Of a stretch of DNA of 36,343 nucleotides, positions 15,902-24,800 are shown piece by piece. Source of the stretch: an uncultured Clostridia bacterium. GTDB taxonomy: Bacteria; Bacillota; Clostridia; Christensenellales; Borkfalkiaceae. Within the stretch, counting starts at the first letter, position 1, and each line of letters begins with the position of its first letter. Location of the stretch: contig CATZIC010000015.1 in NCBI GenBank assembly GCA_958419945.1, forward strand, positions 1 to 36,343. Direction: 5' to 3'. The translations under genes and the position numbers were made by a program. The notes beneath the pieces are model-generated. The model had not been told where the DNA came from. It saw only the letters and a list, made by a program, of their open reading frames with translations, and did not search any database.

Positions 15902-17683
15902 ATGAAAAAAATGAAAAAATGCAACCGCACGAACATTGGTGGTCAAGCGGTTTTGGAAGGTGTTATGATGCGCGGAAGCACGTCAATGTGCACTTCCGTC
16001 AGAGACGAGGATGGTAACATCCGTGTGGAAACCGAAAGGGTAAAACCCGTAAAGGAAAAACCGCTTATTTTCCGCATACCCGTAATCAGGGGAGTAATAA
16101 ACTTTTTTACTTCTATGATAATGGGAACCAAAATCCTAATGCGCTCTGCCGAGGTTTACGGTGAAGCCGAGCCCGGCAAATTCGAAAAGTGGCTTTCCAA
16201 AACCTTTAAAATCGATTTGATGAGCGTTATAACAACCCTAAGCATGATTTTAGGGCTTGCGCTTGCGGTATTTTTGTTTATGTGGCTTCCGCAGTTTCTG
16301 ACGGGGCTTATCGCAAAGCCTCTTCAAATTTCGGTAACCGGCATTTGGTTTAACCTTATCGAAGGTTTTATCAAAATTTTGGTTTTCGCAAGTTACATAC
16401 TTTTAACCTCTTTAATGAAGGATATAAAGCGCACCTACATGTACCACGGCGCAGAGCATAAAACCATAAACTGCTACGAATACGGGCTTCCTTTGACGGT
16501 TGAAAACGTCAGAAAATGTTCACGTATTCACGACAGATGCGGTACAACTTTTATGTTTTTCGTAATGTTCGTAAGCATTATCGTGTTTTCGCTTGTAAAC
16601 TCATTCGTTTTGGCGGAAAAAATCTACAGGGTGCTACTTAAACTTGCGCTTTTACCCGTGGTTGCAGGGCTTTCCTACGAGCTTTTAAAGGGACTTGCCA
16701 AAACAGATTCCCCAATATTTTTGCCCATAAAAGCCCCCGGTATGCTGCTTCAGAAAATTACCACGAGAGAACCATCCGACGATATGATAGAGGTAGCTAT
16801 AAATTCCTTTAACACCGTTTTAAAAATGGACGCCGATCCGGAAATTAAACCGCAAAGGTTCGTTACGGCGCTTAGCTGCGATAAGCTTTTGGAACGTGTT
16901 AAAGAAATCCTTTACGGCAAAGATATTAAAGAGGAAACGGACACCGCGGACGCCGAATGGATTGTCGCCATATCTTCGGGCATGAAACGTTCCGAAGTAG
17001 TGGTCAGCAAGAAAAACCTTTCCCCCCGCATCGTTGAAAAGGCCTTGGATTACGCACAAAAACGCAGCACGGGTAGGCCTTTATGGTACGTAATAGGCGA
17101 TACCGAGTTTTACGGCTACAAAATAAAAGTGGACGAAAGGGTGCTTATTCCTCGGCCGGAAACCGAAGAAGTCGTGCAAAAAGCCCTTGAGTTTATCGAC
17201 GAAAATTCCTCCGTGCTTGATCTTTGCACGGGTAGCGGTGCGATAGCAATAACCGTTAAAAAAGAGAAAAACTGCAAGGTTACCGCGACGGATATTTCCG
17301 AAGAGGCAATTACTTTAGCAAAGGAAAACGCTTCTTTAAACGGTGCCGATATTCAATTTTTAACGGGCGACCTTTTCGATAACGTAACCGAAAAATTCGA
17401 CGTCATAATTTCCAATCCGCCGTATATAAAGTCGTCGGATATGGAAAAACTTGACAAGGAACTACGTTTCGAACCGCAAAATGCGCTTGACGGCGGAGAG
17501 GACGGATTGGCGTTTTACAGGCTTATAGCCTCACTTTTTAAAAATTATCTTAGCGTTAACGGCAAGCTTGTACTTGAATGCGGAATGGGAGAGTCCGAAG
17601 AAATTTGTAAACTTTTTACGGACAAAACTACCGTCTTTAACGACCTTAACGGCATCGACCGTATAGTGGTTGTGGAAACCTAA
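15902..17683 (+). CDS. prmC: DUF1385 (YqhQ-like) membrane protein fused to PrmC release-factor methyltransferase
   Basis: 593 residues in one frame. The N-terminal half (about 1-305) is DUF1385: IGGQAVLEGVMMRG at 12-25, membrane helices near 103-135, 150-173 and 218-265, YHGAEHKTINCYE, and the family's closing pattern TTREPSDDMIEVAI. The C-terminal half (about 312-593) is PrmC/HemK: RPLWYVIGDTEFYG, LIPRPETEEVV, the SAM motif VLDLCTGSGAIAI and the catalytic NPPY at 505-508. PrmC methylates the glutamine of the GGQ motif in release factors, and RF1 is the next gene. No stop codon or convincing ribosome-binding site lies at the seam; the only Met near it (about codon 309) has no Shine-Dalgarno. 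So the methyltransferase is probably membrane-tethered. DUF1385, prmC and prfA are usually separate neighbours. Confidence 0.9.
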   Translation: MKKMKKCNRTNIGGQAVLEGVMMRGSTSMCTSVRDEDGNIRVETERVKPVKEKPLIFRIPVIRGVINFFTSMIMGTKILMRSAEVYGEAEPGKFEKWLSKTFKIDLMSVITTLSMILGLALAVFLFMWLPQFLTGLIAKPLQISVTGIWFNLIEGFIKILVFASYILLTSLMKDIKRTYMYHGAEHKTINCYEYGLPLTVENVRKCSRIHDRCGTTFMFFVMFVSIIVFSLVNSFVLAEKIYRVLLKLALLPVVAGLSYELLKGLAKTDSPIFLPIKAPGMLLQKITTREPSDDMIEVAINSFNTVLKMDADPEIKPQRFVTALSCDKLLERVKEILYGKDIKEETDTADAEWIVAISSGMKRSEVVVSKKNLSPRIVEKALDYAQKRSTGRPLWYVIGDTEFYGYKIKVDERVLIPRPETEEVVQKALEFIDENSSVLDLCTGSGAIAITVKKEKNCKVTATDISEEAITLAKENASLNGADIQFLTGDLFDNVTEKFDVIISNPPYIKSSDMEKLDKELRFEPQNALDGGEDGLAFYRLIASLFKNYLSVNGKLVLECGMGESEEICKLFTDKTTVFNDLNGIDRIVVVET

Positions 17684-17744
17684 AAAAAACAACAAGTATA
17701 TCGACGAAAATATCAACCTTAAAAAATTTAGCGGAGAATTTCAA

Positions 17745-18818
17745 ATGCTTTCCAAACTTGAAGGAATACTTTTAAGATACGAAAACTTAACCGAACTTAT
17801 CGCAGACCCCAAGGTGCTTTCCAATATGGAAGAATGGCAAAAGTACGCCAAAGAGCGTGGCGATATGGAAGAAACGGTTGAAAAATACAAGGAATACAAA
17901 AAAATTGCGGAAGACAAAAATTCAGCCGAAGAACTTTTGAAGAGCGAGCAAGACCCCGATATGAAGGCTATGCTCGAAGAAGAAGTTTACGACTGCAAAC
18001 GCCGTATGGAAGCTGCGGTTGAGGAGCTTAAAATTTTGCTTATCCCCAAAGACCCGAACGACGATAAGAACGTAATTTTGGAAATCCGTGCGGGCGCTGG
18101 CGGAGAGGAAGCTGCACTTTTTGCTTACGAACTTTACCGCATGTACGTTAAATATGCGGAAAAAAATCGTTGGAAGACCGAGGAAATCGATTCCAACAAC
18201 ACCGAACTCGGCGGAGTTAAAGAAGTAACCTTTTCCGTCAGCGGTAAAAGCGTGTACGCAAAACTCAAGTTCGAAAGCGGCGTTCACCGCGTGCAAAGGG
18301 TTCCTGAAACGGAGTCCCAAGGCAGAATTCACACTTCCACCGCAACGGTTGCCGTACTTCCCGAACCCGAGGACGTAGAAGTTCATATCGAAGAAAAGGA
18401 CTTAATTATAGAAACCTGCCGTTCATCGGGTGCCGGCGGACAGCATATCAATAAAACGGAGTCCTGCATAAGAATGGTGCACATACCTACCGGTATCGTC
18501 GTCAACTGTCAGGACGAGCGCAGTCAGACCAAAAACCGTGAAAAGGCTATGAAGGTTATGAAGAGCCGTGTGTTCGACTACTACAATTCCAAATACCAAA
18601 GCGAGTATTCGGAAAACAGAAGAAGTCAGGTGGGTACGGGCGACAGGTCAGAAAGAATCCGCACCTACAACTTCCCGCAAGGCAGGGTAACCGATCACCG
18701 CATAGGAAAGACTATGTATAACCTCGAAGAGTTCATTATGGGTGATATCGACGAAATGGTCGAGGCTTTGCGTATTGCGGACAGAGAGGCCAAACTTTCG
18801 GGCGAGAGCGAGGACTAA
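17745..18818 (+). CDS. prfA: Peptide chain release factor 1
   Basis: 357 residues, the normal RF1 length. RF1 reads UAA and UAG and triggers release of the finished protein. Codon recognition is marked by the PxT motif (Pro187-Glu188-Thr189 in QRVPETESQGRIHTS) and peptidyl release by GGQ at 231-233 (SSGAGGQHINKTES). Start at 17745: GCGGAGAATTTCAA precedes it and the protein opens MLSKLEGILLRYENL as in the family. The frame extends upstream to 17670, overlapping prmC, but without support. It follows the methyltransferase that modifies its GGQ glutamine. Confidence 0.97.
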   Translation: MLSKLEGILLRYENLTELIADPKVLSNMEEWQKYAKERGDMEETVEKYKEYKKIAEDKNSAEELLKSEQDPDMKAMLEEEVYDCKRRMEAAVEELKILLIPKDPNDDKNVILEIRAGAGGEEAALFAYELYRMYVKYAEKNRWKTEEIDSNNTELGGVKEVTFSVSGKSVYAKLKFESGVHRVQRVPETESQGRIHTSTATVAVLPEPEDVEVHIEEKDLIIETCRSSGAGGQHINKTESCIRMVHIPTGIVVNCQDERSQTKNREKAMKVMKSRVFDYYNSKYQSEYSENRRSQVGTGDRSERIRTYNFPQGRVTDHRIGKTMYNLEEFIMGDIDEMVEALRIADREAKLSGESED

Positions 18819-18915
18819 ATTCCGGCAAGATTGAAGAGTAAATTAAAATTAAGTTAAGTTCGGGTAAAAAAAGAGTGAAGTGAAATAAAAGTTGGTAAAA
18901 ATTTCCCAAAATCTA

Positions 18916-18944
18916 TTGAAAATTCCCGAAAAATAAGTTATCAT
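18916..18944 (+). promoter_or_regulatory. Promoter of the P-loop gene
   Basis: TTGAAA at 18916-18921, a 17-bp spacer and TATCAT at 18939-18944, then the leader and AAGGAGAG before the ATG at 18986. Confidence 0.65.
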
Positions 18945-18985
18945 ATAGTATATAGAAAAAACTACCCTTATAAGGAGAGACTGAA

Positions 18986-19405
18986 ATGATTCAAATTATA
19001 TGCGGACCGAAAGGTACGGGCAAAACCAAAGTTATGCTTGAAAAACTTAATATGGCTTGCAATGACGCTAAAGGCGACATCGTGTTTATTACCGACAAAA
19101 GGTTTAACACCGTAAGCATTAACTTTAAGGTCCGCTTATTATATACAGAAGAATTCCGCGTTATGGAACTCAACGCCTTTATCGGTTTTGTAAAAGGGCT
19201 TTTGGCCGGTAACGCCGATATCGAATACCTTTTCATCGACGGGCTTTGCAAAATGACAGGTTACGAAACCGAAGACGTTGACAAATTCCTTACCGCTATT
19301 TTCGAATTGGAAAAGGAATACGGCTTCAAAGCCATTATGTCGGTTAGCATGGATGCGGACAAAATTCCCGAAGCAGCAAAAAATTACATCGTAAATCACG
19401 ACTAA
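18986..19405 (+). CDS. Small P-loop NTP-binding protein, function unknown
   Basis: 139 residues. A Walker A motif GPKGTGKT at 7-14, and a Walker B-like strand YLFIDGL near residues 80-86. There is no further domain and no membrane segment. It resembles small conserved clostridial ATP-binding proteins of unknown role. Thymidine kinase, which sits near rpmE/prfA in Bacillus, was considered, but its zinc site and lasso motifs are absent. AAGGAGAGACTGAA gives a strong ribosome-binding site. It lies 36 nt before trpS and may be co-transcribed with it. Confidence 0.75.
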   Translation: MIQIICGPKGTGKTKVMLEKLNMACNDAKGDIVFITDKRFNTVSINFKVRLLYTEEFRVMELNAFIGFVKGLLAGNADIEYLFIDGLCKMTGYETEDVDKFLTAIFELEKEYGFKAIMSVSMDADKIPEAAKNYIVNHD

Positions 19406-19413
19406 TCTAGACC

Positions 19414-19432
19414 GCCGTCATTTTTTGACGGC
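19414..19432 (+). promoter_or_regulatory. Hairpin in front of trpS
   Basis: GCCGTCA (19414-19420) pairs perfectly with TGACGGC (19426-19432) around five T. It ends 9 nt before the trpS ATG, takes up most of the spacer and has no T-tract after it. No T-box sequence is visible. Confidence 0.5.
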
Positions 19433-19441
19433 AGATTGTTT

Positions 19442-20437
19442 ATGGAAAAAAAGAGAGTATTCAGTGCCGTTCAACCGAGCGGTATTCCGACTATAGGTAA
19501 CTACGTCGGTTCAATTAAAAATTGGGTGGCAATGCAGGACGAATACGAATGCATTTATTCGCTTGCCGACCTTCATACTTTGACTGTAAAGCAGGTTCCT
19601 GCCGAATTAAGGCAGATGACTTATCAACTTTTAGCCCTTTATCTTGCTTGCGGTATAGACCCCGAAAAGTCGATTGTTTTTGCACAGTCGCACGTTCCGC
19701 AGCATGCGGAACTAACTTGGGTTCTGAACACCGTAACTTACCCCGGTGAACTTCAAAGAATGACGCAGTTTAAGGATAAAAGCCGCAATCACGCCGATAA
19801 CGTCAACATGGGACTTTTGGATTACCCCGTTCTGATGGCGGCGGATATTTTGCTTTACGGAACCGAAGTCGTTCCGGTTGGGCTTGATCAAAAACAGCAC
19901 CTTGAAATTGCAAGGGACTTGGCGATTCGTTTTAACAATCGCTATAGCCCGACTTTCGTCGTGCCCGAACCTTTGATTCCCAAAGTGGGCGACAAAATTT
20001 TGAGTTTGCAGAACCCCGACAAAAAGATGTCCAAGTCCGACGAAAACGTTAACGCTTTCATTTCAATGACCGATTCCACCGACGAAATCGTAAGAAAGTT
20101 CAAGCGCGCGGTTACCGACAGCGATTCCGAAGTTAGGTACGACCCTGAAAACAAAAAAGGCGTATCCAACCTTTTGACCATTTACAGCCTGTTTAGCGGA
20201 AAGTCTATTCCCGACGCCGAAAAGGAGTTTGCAGGCGTTGGGTACGGAGAGTTTAAACTTGCCGTTGCGGAAAGCGTTGCAAACGTAATGGCACCTATTA
20301 ACGCCGAAAAGGAAAGAATGCTTAACGACAAAGGTTACCTTCAAAGCGTTCTCAAAAAAGGAAAAGAACAGGCGGAATATCTTGCAAATAAAATGATACG
20401 CAAGGTTTATAGAAAGATCGGACTTATTGAACTTTAA
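19442..20437 (+). CDS. trpS: Tryptophan-tRNA ligase
   Basis: 331 residues, class I aminoacyl-tRNA synthetase that charges tRNA-Trp. The HIGH-type motif is in QPSGIPTIGNYVGSIKNW and KMSKS in PDKKMSKSDENV. LDYPVLMAADILLYGTEVVPVGLDQKQHLE is the usual tryptophan/adenylate-pocket region. The start is placed at the ATG 19442 (MEKKRVFSAVQPSG); a TTG two codons earlier is also open. No clear Shine-Dalgarno is present, and a hairpin stands in its place. It heads a tight run of genes: DUF5685 starts 8 nt later. Confidence 0.96.
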   Translation: MEKKRVFSAVQPSGIPTIGNYVGSIKNWVAMQDEYECIYSLADLHTLTVKQVPAELRQMTYQLLALYLACGIDPEKSIVFAQSHVPQHAELTWVLNTVTYPGELQRMTQFKDKSRNHADNVNMGLLDYPVLMAADILLYGTEVVPVGLDQKQHLEIARDLAIRFNNRYSPTFVVPEPLIPKVGDKILSLQNPDKKMSKSDENVNAFISMTDSTDEIVRKFKRAVTDSDSEVRYDPENKKGVSNLLTIYSLFSGKSIPDAEKEFAGVGYGEFKLAVAESVANVMAPINAEKERMLNDKGYLQSVLKKGKEQAEYLANKMIRKVYRKIGLIEL

Positions 20438-20445
20438 GGTGAATT

Positions 20446-21312
20446 ATGTTCGGCTATATAACCCCCGACGACCCACACCTTTACAAAAAGGACGACGTTT
20501 TATATAAAAGCCTGTACTGCGGCATATGTAAGTCGATAGGCGGCACTTGCGGACAGATGGCGAGGCTTTCGCTTACCTATGACATAGCTTTTTTGTCGGC
20601 GTTTTCGCACAACCTAAAAGGGCAAGACGTAGAAATAAAAAAAAGCCGCTGTATTGCACATCCTATCCGTAAACGCCCCATTGCAAAAAGGGACGACCTT
20701 TCCGACGAACTCGCTTACGTCAATCTTATTTTGTGTAAGTACAAACTTTGCGACGATAAAATAGATTCAGGCAAGGGCGGATTTAAAAGCGCTTTGGTGT
20801 CAAAAGGATACAAAAAAGCGAAGAAAAATCTTCCCGAAATCGATGCAATAGTTAAAGAGGGGTACGAGAAGTTAAGAACGCTCGAAACTAACGATAACGG
20901 GCTTATAGACGCAGTTTCCGAAGTTTTCGGCAACATGCTTGCGGATATTTCCGACCAAGTTTTTAAGGAATTTAAAAACGAAAACACCCACAAACTTTTC
21001 TTCTATATCGGAAAGTGGATTTACATAATCGACGCAGTGGACGATTATGATAAAGATAAAAAAAGAGGGGAATACAACCCCTTTATAGTAAGATATAACG
21101 CGGATAGCGCAAAAGCACTTATCACCGAACAAAGTGGCGACTTCGATTTCATGTTTGCCGAAATATTCGGCGGGATAAGGGAGTGCTATGGCGCGTTAAA
21201 GTTCAAATTCAACAAAGACCTTATAGAAAATATTTTGCTTAGGGGTATTCCAATGAAGACCCAAACCGTAATTAAGCAAAAACTTGCCGGTAAAAAGGCA
21301 CCTAAGGCATAA
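20446..21312 (+). CDS. DUF5685 family protein
   Basis: 288 residues opening MFGYITPDDPHLYKKDDVLYKSLYCGICKSIG, the pattern typical of DUF5685, with a CxxC pair in YCGICKS and a further Cys in GGTCGQ. It is otherwise soluble and helical, including DAVDDYDKDKKRGEYNPF. Function is unknown. It is followed after 10 nt by a J-domain-like protein, an association common for this family in Clostridia as far as I recall, and then by a small membrane protein. AAGGTGAATT precedes the ATG. Confidence 0.8.
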   Translation: MFGYITPDDPHLYKKDDVLYKSLYCGICKSIGGTCGQMARLSLTYDIAFLSAFSHNLKGQDVEIKKSRCIAHPIRKRPIAKRDDLSDELAYVNLILCKYKLCDDKIDSGKGGFKSALVSKGYKKAKKNLPEIDAIVKEGYEKLRTLETNDNGLIDAVSEVFGNMLADISDQVFKEFKNENTHKLFFYIGKWIYIIDAVDDYDKDKKRGEYNPFIVRYNADSAKALITEQSGDFDFMFAEIFGGIRECYGALKFKFNKDLIENILLRGIPMKTQTVIKQKLAGKKAPKA

Positions 21313-21322
21313 GGAAATTTAT

Positions 21323-21949
21323 ATGTTAGAAAAATATTACAATCTATTAGGCGTAAGCGAATACTCGTCGGACAGGGAAATATCCGAAGCCTATTTTTCA
21401 CTTCGCAAAAAGTATCAGGAAGAAAGGTTCGAGGAAGGTGAAAAGGGCAACGAAGCCGCTAAAAAACTTACCGAAATCGATAACGCTTACGAGGAAATAA
21501 AGCGTTACAGAAGCGAACATTCCATGGGCACGGACGCAAGTTTGTATAAACAGGTTGACGAGGCTTTGAAAAAAGGCGACCTTTCCGAAGCGCAAACTCT
21601 TCTTGATTCTTTCGACGAAAGGGGTGCCGAGTGGCATTATTTGCAATCGGTGGTTTTTTACAAAAAAGGTTGGATAAACGAGTGTAAAAAACAACTTGAA
21701 ATTGCAATGGCTTTAGACGGCGAAAATAAAAAGTACAAAGAAACTTACGACAGACTTTTGGAAAAGATAAGTTCCGCTTCCAAGGCGCAACAAAACCGGG
21801 ATTGGAATAAATCGGGCTCAGGCGCTAATGAAAGCCGTAACGCCCCGAACTTTGACGAACCGCAGATGGGCGGCGACAGTTGTGTTGATTTTTGCTGTCA
21901 GATGGCGCTTTGCAATATGTGCCTTAATTGTTGCTGTAATATGCGATAA
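21323..21949 (+). CDS. Degenerate J-domain protein with cysteine-rich tail
   Basis: 208 residues from the ATG at 21323 (AAGGAAATTT upstream; the longer frame to 21284 overlaps the preceding gene). Residues 1-60 follow the J-domain pattern: YYNLLGVSEYSSDREISEAYFSLRKKY, then LTEIDNAYEEIKRY. The HPD tripeptide needed to stimulate DnaK is missing (the site reads YQEERFEEG). A TPR-like helical part follows (about 75-155, DLSEAQTLLDSF and GWINECKKQLEIAM), then a polar linker and a tail with eight cysteines in about 20 residues (CVDFCCQMALCNMCLNCCC). The tail may bind metal or be lipidated or membrane-associated; this is inference. It probably works with DUF5685 just upstream. Confidence 0.8.
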   Translation: MLEKYYNLLGVSEYSSDREISEAYFSLRKKYQEERFEEGEKGNEAAKKLTEIDNAYEEIKRYRSEHSMGTDASLYKQVDEALKKGDLSEAQTLLDSFDERGAEWHYLQSVVFYKKGWINECKKQLEIAMALDGENKKYKETYDRLLEKISSASKAQQNRDWNKSGSGANESRNAPNFDEPQMGGDSCVDFCCQMALCNMCLNCCCNMR

Positions 21950-21972
21950 TCGGCTTATAGGCTGACTTTTAT

Positions 21973-22488
21973 ATGAAATTATCAAAAGTTGTTGCATTAT
22001 CTTCGCTGTGTACGGCGTTTTCCGCAACCCTACTTGTGGTGGGTGCGCTTTTTCCTACGTTCAGTTATAGTTGCATATTTTTGGCTAGCATAGTAATTCT
22101 TTTACCGCTTGCAAAAGGTACCTATAAGGGGGCAACGCTTACCGTAATAGCAAGTGCACTTTTAAGTTTCGTAATAGCAAGTTTCAGTTTTGAAACTTCA
22201 CTTCCCTTTGTTTTGTTTTTCGGATTTCACCCAATCGTAAACAAAATTTTCAAAGAAAAAAGACTTAACCGCTTTTTGGCTTATTTTATTAAAGATATTT
22301 GGTTCGTGGCAGCAATGCTTATATGCTATTTCGTAACCGATTTATTCATAACGGATAACGAGCTTTTGAAAAAATATATGATTTATATCATAATTTTCGG
22401 CGGAAGTTTACTTTTTATCGCTTACGATTATATGTTTTTCTACTTCCAGCGCGCCGTTGACGTTCTTTCGAAAAGGCTTAAAATTTAA
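21973..22488 (+). CDS. Small integral membrane protein, function unknown
   Basis: 171 residues with about five membrane helices (near 7-27, 33-50, 54-72, 105-125 and 136-156). No motif identifies it; the shape is reminiscent of small substrate-capture (ECF S-type) or DUF membrane proteins. The 23-nt junction with the gene before is occupied by a copy of the recurring motif (21942-21970), which leaves no clear Shine-Dalgarno. The rRNA methyltransferase starts 9 nt downstream, so it is part of the trpS-rlmD run. Confidence 0.7.
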   Translation: MKLSKVVALSSLCTAFSATLLVVGALFPTFSYSCIFLASIVILLPLAKGTYKGATLTVIASALLSFVIASFSFETSLPFVLFFGFHPIVNKIFKEKRLNRFLAYFIKDIWFVAAMLICYFVTDLFITDNELLKKYMIYIIIFGGSLLFIAYDYMFFYFQRAVDVLSKRLKI

Positions 22489-22497
22489 AGGACAAAC

Positions 22498-23910
22498 ATG
22501 AAGAAAAACGACTTATTGACGGTTTTTTGCGACGAAATAGGTTTTAACGGAGAAGGAATTTTCCACATTGAAGGCACGACTTTTTTCGTGCCTTATTGTT
22601 TGCGTGGCGAACTTGTTACTTTCAAAGTTTTAAAAATAAAAAACGGTATCGGCTACGGTAAAGTGGAAAAAATACTTGAAAAAAGTCCGTTGAGAATTGT
22701 ACCTTGCTGCGACGTTTTTTCAAAGTGCGGCGGTTGTCAACTTCTTCACGCTGACTATAACTGTCAGTTAGAAATTAAAAAGCAGACCGTAATAAACGCA
22801 TTCAAAAAAATTTGCGGCATAGACGTAAATATAAAAAACGTGTACCACGGCGAAAAGATTTACGGATACCGCAATAAATTGCAACTTCCCGTAAGAGAGC
22901 AAAACGGCGCTATTAAAGTAGGCTTTTTCAGGGAAAACAGCCATGACGTAGTGGAGATAGATAGTTGCGCAATTCAGCCGCCATGGGCTACGTATATAAT
23001 AAGGGAAATTAAAAAATTCGTTGACGGAAAAACCGTTACAGCCTATAACGAGGAAACCAAAAAAGGACTTATCCGCCACGTAGTCGTTCGTGAAATAGGT
23101 GGGGAATTTATCGTTACCATCGTCGCAAACGGCAATAAAATTGTAGGCGTTAACAGGCTTATAGACCCGCTTTTACAAAAATTTCCTAAACTTTCGGTCT
23201 ATCTTAACGTAAACAAAAAGGACAACAACGTAATCTTCGGCGACCAATTCATTTTGCTGTACGGAAGCGGAAAAATCTCCGTTAGCGAACTTGGTATAAA
23301 TTACGAAGTCGGCCCGCAGTCCTTCGTACAGGTTAATACAGAAGTAAAAAATATGCTGTATAGTAAGGTGGTGGAATACGCCAAAACCGACGGCGATTAC
23401 GTGGTTATCGACGGTTACAGCGGCGCTGGCGTTATGACCGCAATGCTAAGTATAAACGCAAAAAAGGCTTACGGCGTCGAAATTATTCAGGAAGCCGTGG
23501 ATTCCGCAAATAAGCTTGCCAAAACTAACGGGCTTTCAGATAAAATGGAAAGCATTTGCGCCCCTTGCGAAAGTGTCTTGCCAAACCTTATCGAAAAAGA
23601 AACGAAAAACGGAAACAGAACCGTTCTCGTTCTCGATCCGCCGAGAAAGGGAGTGGAGTTAAACGTGCTTGAGTCCGCAATTTCCTGTAAGCCGGATAAA
23701 ATAATTTACGTTGCGTGTAGCCCCCAAAGTTTAGCACGGGACGTAGGCGTACTTACCGATAGCCTAAAAGTGGAAAACGGCAAAATCACGGGCATAAACA
23801 AAACCCCCAACCCCGTTTATGACATTTCCGAGGTCTGCCTTTTCGACCTTTTCCCCCACACAAAACACATAGAAACTGTTGTTTGCCTTGAATTAAATCG
23901 GTCTTTTTGA
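22498..23910 (+). CDS. rlmD: RlmD-like 23S rRNA (uracil-5-)-methyltransferase
   Basis: 470 residues. An N-terminal TRAM domain (about 5-60) is followed by an iron-sulfur cluster site with Cys71, Cys77 and Cys80 (CDVFSKCGGC) and a later Cys in DSCAIQPP. The C-terminal SAM-dependent domain has VIDGYSGAGVMT, QSFVQVN, LDPPRKGVE and the catalytic cysteine in VACSPQSLARD. The family (RumA/RlmD/RlmCD) makes 5-methyluridine in 23S rRNA. Which uridine is modified cannot be told from sequence; Firmicute homologues may do two sites. AAAGGACAAAC lies before the ATG. Confidence 0.93.
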   Translation: MKKNDLLTVFCDEIGFNGEGIFHIEGTTFFVPYCLRGELVTFKVLKIKNGIGYGKVEKILEKSPLRIVPCCDVFSKCGGCQLLHADYNCQLEIKKQTVINAFKKICGIDVNIKNVYHGEKIYGYRNKLQLPVREQNGAIKVGFFRENSHDVVEIDSCAIQPPWATYIIREIKKFVDGKTVTAYNEETKKGLIRHVVVREIGGEFIVTIVANGNKIVGVNRLIDPLLQKFPKLSVYLNVNKKDNNVIFGDQFILLYGSGKISVSELGINYEVGPQSFVQVNTEVKNMLYSKVVEYAKTDGDYVVIDGYSGAGVMTAMLSINAKKAYGVEIIQEAVDSANKLAKTNGLSDKMESICAPCESVLPNLIEKETKNGNRTVLVLDPPRKGVELNVLESAISCKPDKIIYVACSPQSLARDVGVLTDSLKVENGKITGINKTPNPVYDISEVCLFDLFPHTKHIETVVCLELNRSF

Positions 23911-23956
23911 CAACTTTGGGACAACAAATTAAAAGATTAATTTATAAAGGAGATTT

Positions 23957-24712
23957 ATGAAGAAAATTGTTCAGACAGCAGGGAGAGAATCTCTCGGAAG
24001 TTTCGCCCCGGAATTTGCACATTTTAACGACGACGTTTTGTTCGGCGAAAATTGGAATAACACCGATATAGACCTTAAAACCCGTTGCATTATAACCGTC
24101 GTAGCGCTAATGTCGCAGGGGATTTGCGATAGCTCATTAAAGCATCATCTTGTGAACGCTAAAAATAACGGGGTTACCAAAGAAGAAATGGTTGCGGCGA
24201 TCACGCATACCGCCTTTTATGCCGGTTGGCCGAAGGCCTGGGCAACTTTTAACCTTGCAAAAGAGGTCTGGAAGGAGCAAACGCCCGCAACAACCGATTT
24301 AGAAAAATATCAGAACACCATATTTTTCCCTGTAGGCGCACCCAACGACGCTTACGCAAAATACTTTAAAGGGCAAAGTTACCTTGCAACTATTTCAGAT
24401 AAGCAGGTTTTTATAGCAAATGTAACTTTCGAGCCGTCTTGTCGTAACAATTGGCATATCCACAAAGCGGAAAAAGGCGGAGGACAAATTCTTGTTTGCG
24501 TCGGCGGAGAGGGCTACTATCAGGAATGGGGTAAGCCTGCCGTGAAAATGCAAGCGGGCGACGTTGTGAATATACCCGTCGGTGTGAAGCACTGGCACGG
24601 CGCGGGAAAAGGGTGGTTTTCACACTTAGCAATCGAAGTTCCTGCCGAAAACGGAAGCACAGAGTGGTGTGAAGAGGTTTCCGATGAACAATATAACAGC
24701 GCAGTAAATTAA
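23957..24712 (+). CDS. Carboxymuconolactone decarboxylase-cupin two-domain protein
   Basis: 251 residues. The N-terminal half (about 20-115) is CMD-like: DLKTRCIITVVALMSQG, then VTKEEMVAAITHTAFYAGWP. The CxxC pair of the peroxidase relative AhpD is absent. The C-terminal half is a cupin (about 130-240) with likely metal ligands in NNWHIHKAEKGGGQ and the second motif GDVVNIPVGVKHWHGAG. Proteins of this build are common in gut anaerobes. They may act in detoxification or decarboxylation, but substrates are mostly unknown. The ribosome-binding site is strong (AAAGGAGATTT). It is a single-gene unit with a good terminator. Confidence 0.88.
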   Translation: MKKIVQTAGRESLGSFAPEFAHFNDDVLFGENWNNTDIDLKTRCIITVVALMSQGICDSSLKHHLVNAKNNGVTKEEMVAAITHTAFYAGWPKAWATFNLAKEVWKEQTPATTDLEKYQNTIFFPVGAPNDAYAKYFKGQSYLATISDKQVFIANVTFEPSCRNNWHIHKAEKGGGQILVCVGGEGYYQEWGKPAVKMQAGDVVNIPVGVKHWHGAGKGWFSHLAIEVPAENGSTEWCEEVSDEQYNSAVN

Positions 24713-24732
24713 CAAAATATAAATTATAATTG

Positions 24733-24765
24733 GGAAACGATTTCAAACGGTCGTTTCCTTTTTTT
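24733..24765 (+). terminator. Terminator after CMD-cupin gene
   Basis: GGAAACGA (24733-24740) pairs with TCGTTTCC (24751-24758) around a 10-nt loop, followed by seven T. Confidence 0.92.
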
Positions 24766-24800
24766 GTATGAAATTATAAAGAAAAAATTCTCAAAAATAT

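Noticed and set aside
18986..19405. Thymidine kinase, as found near rpmE/prfA in Bacillus
   Set aside because: Only the P-loop is shared; the size is too small and the zinc and substrate motifs are absent.
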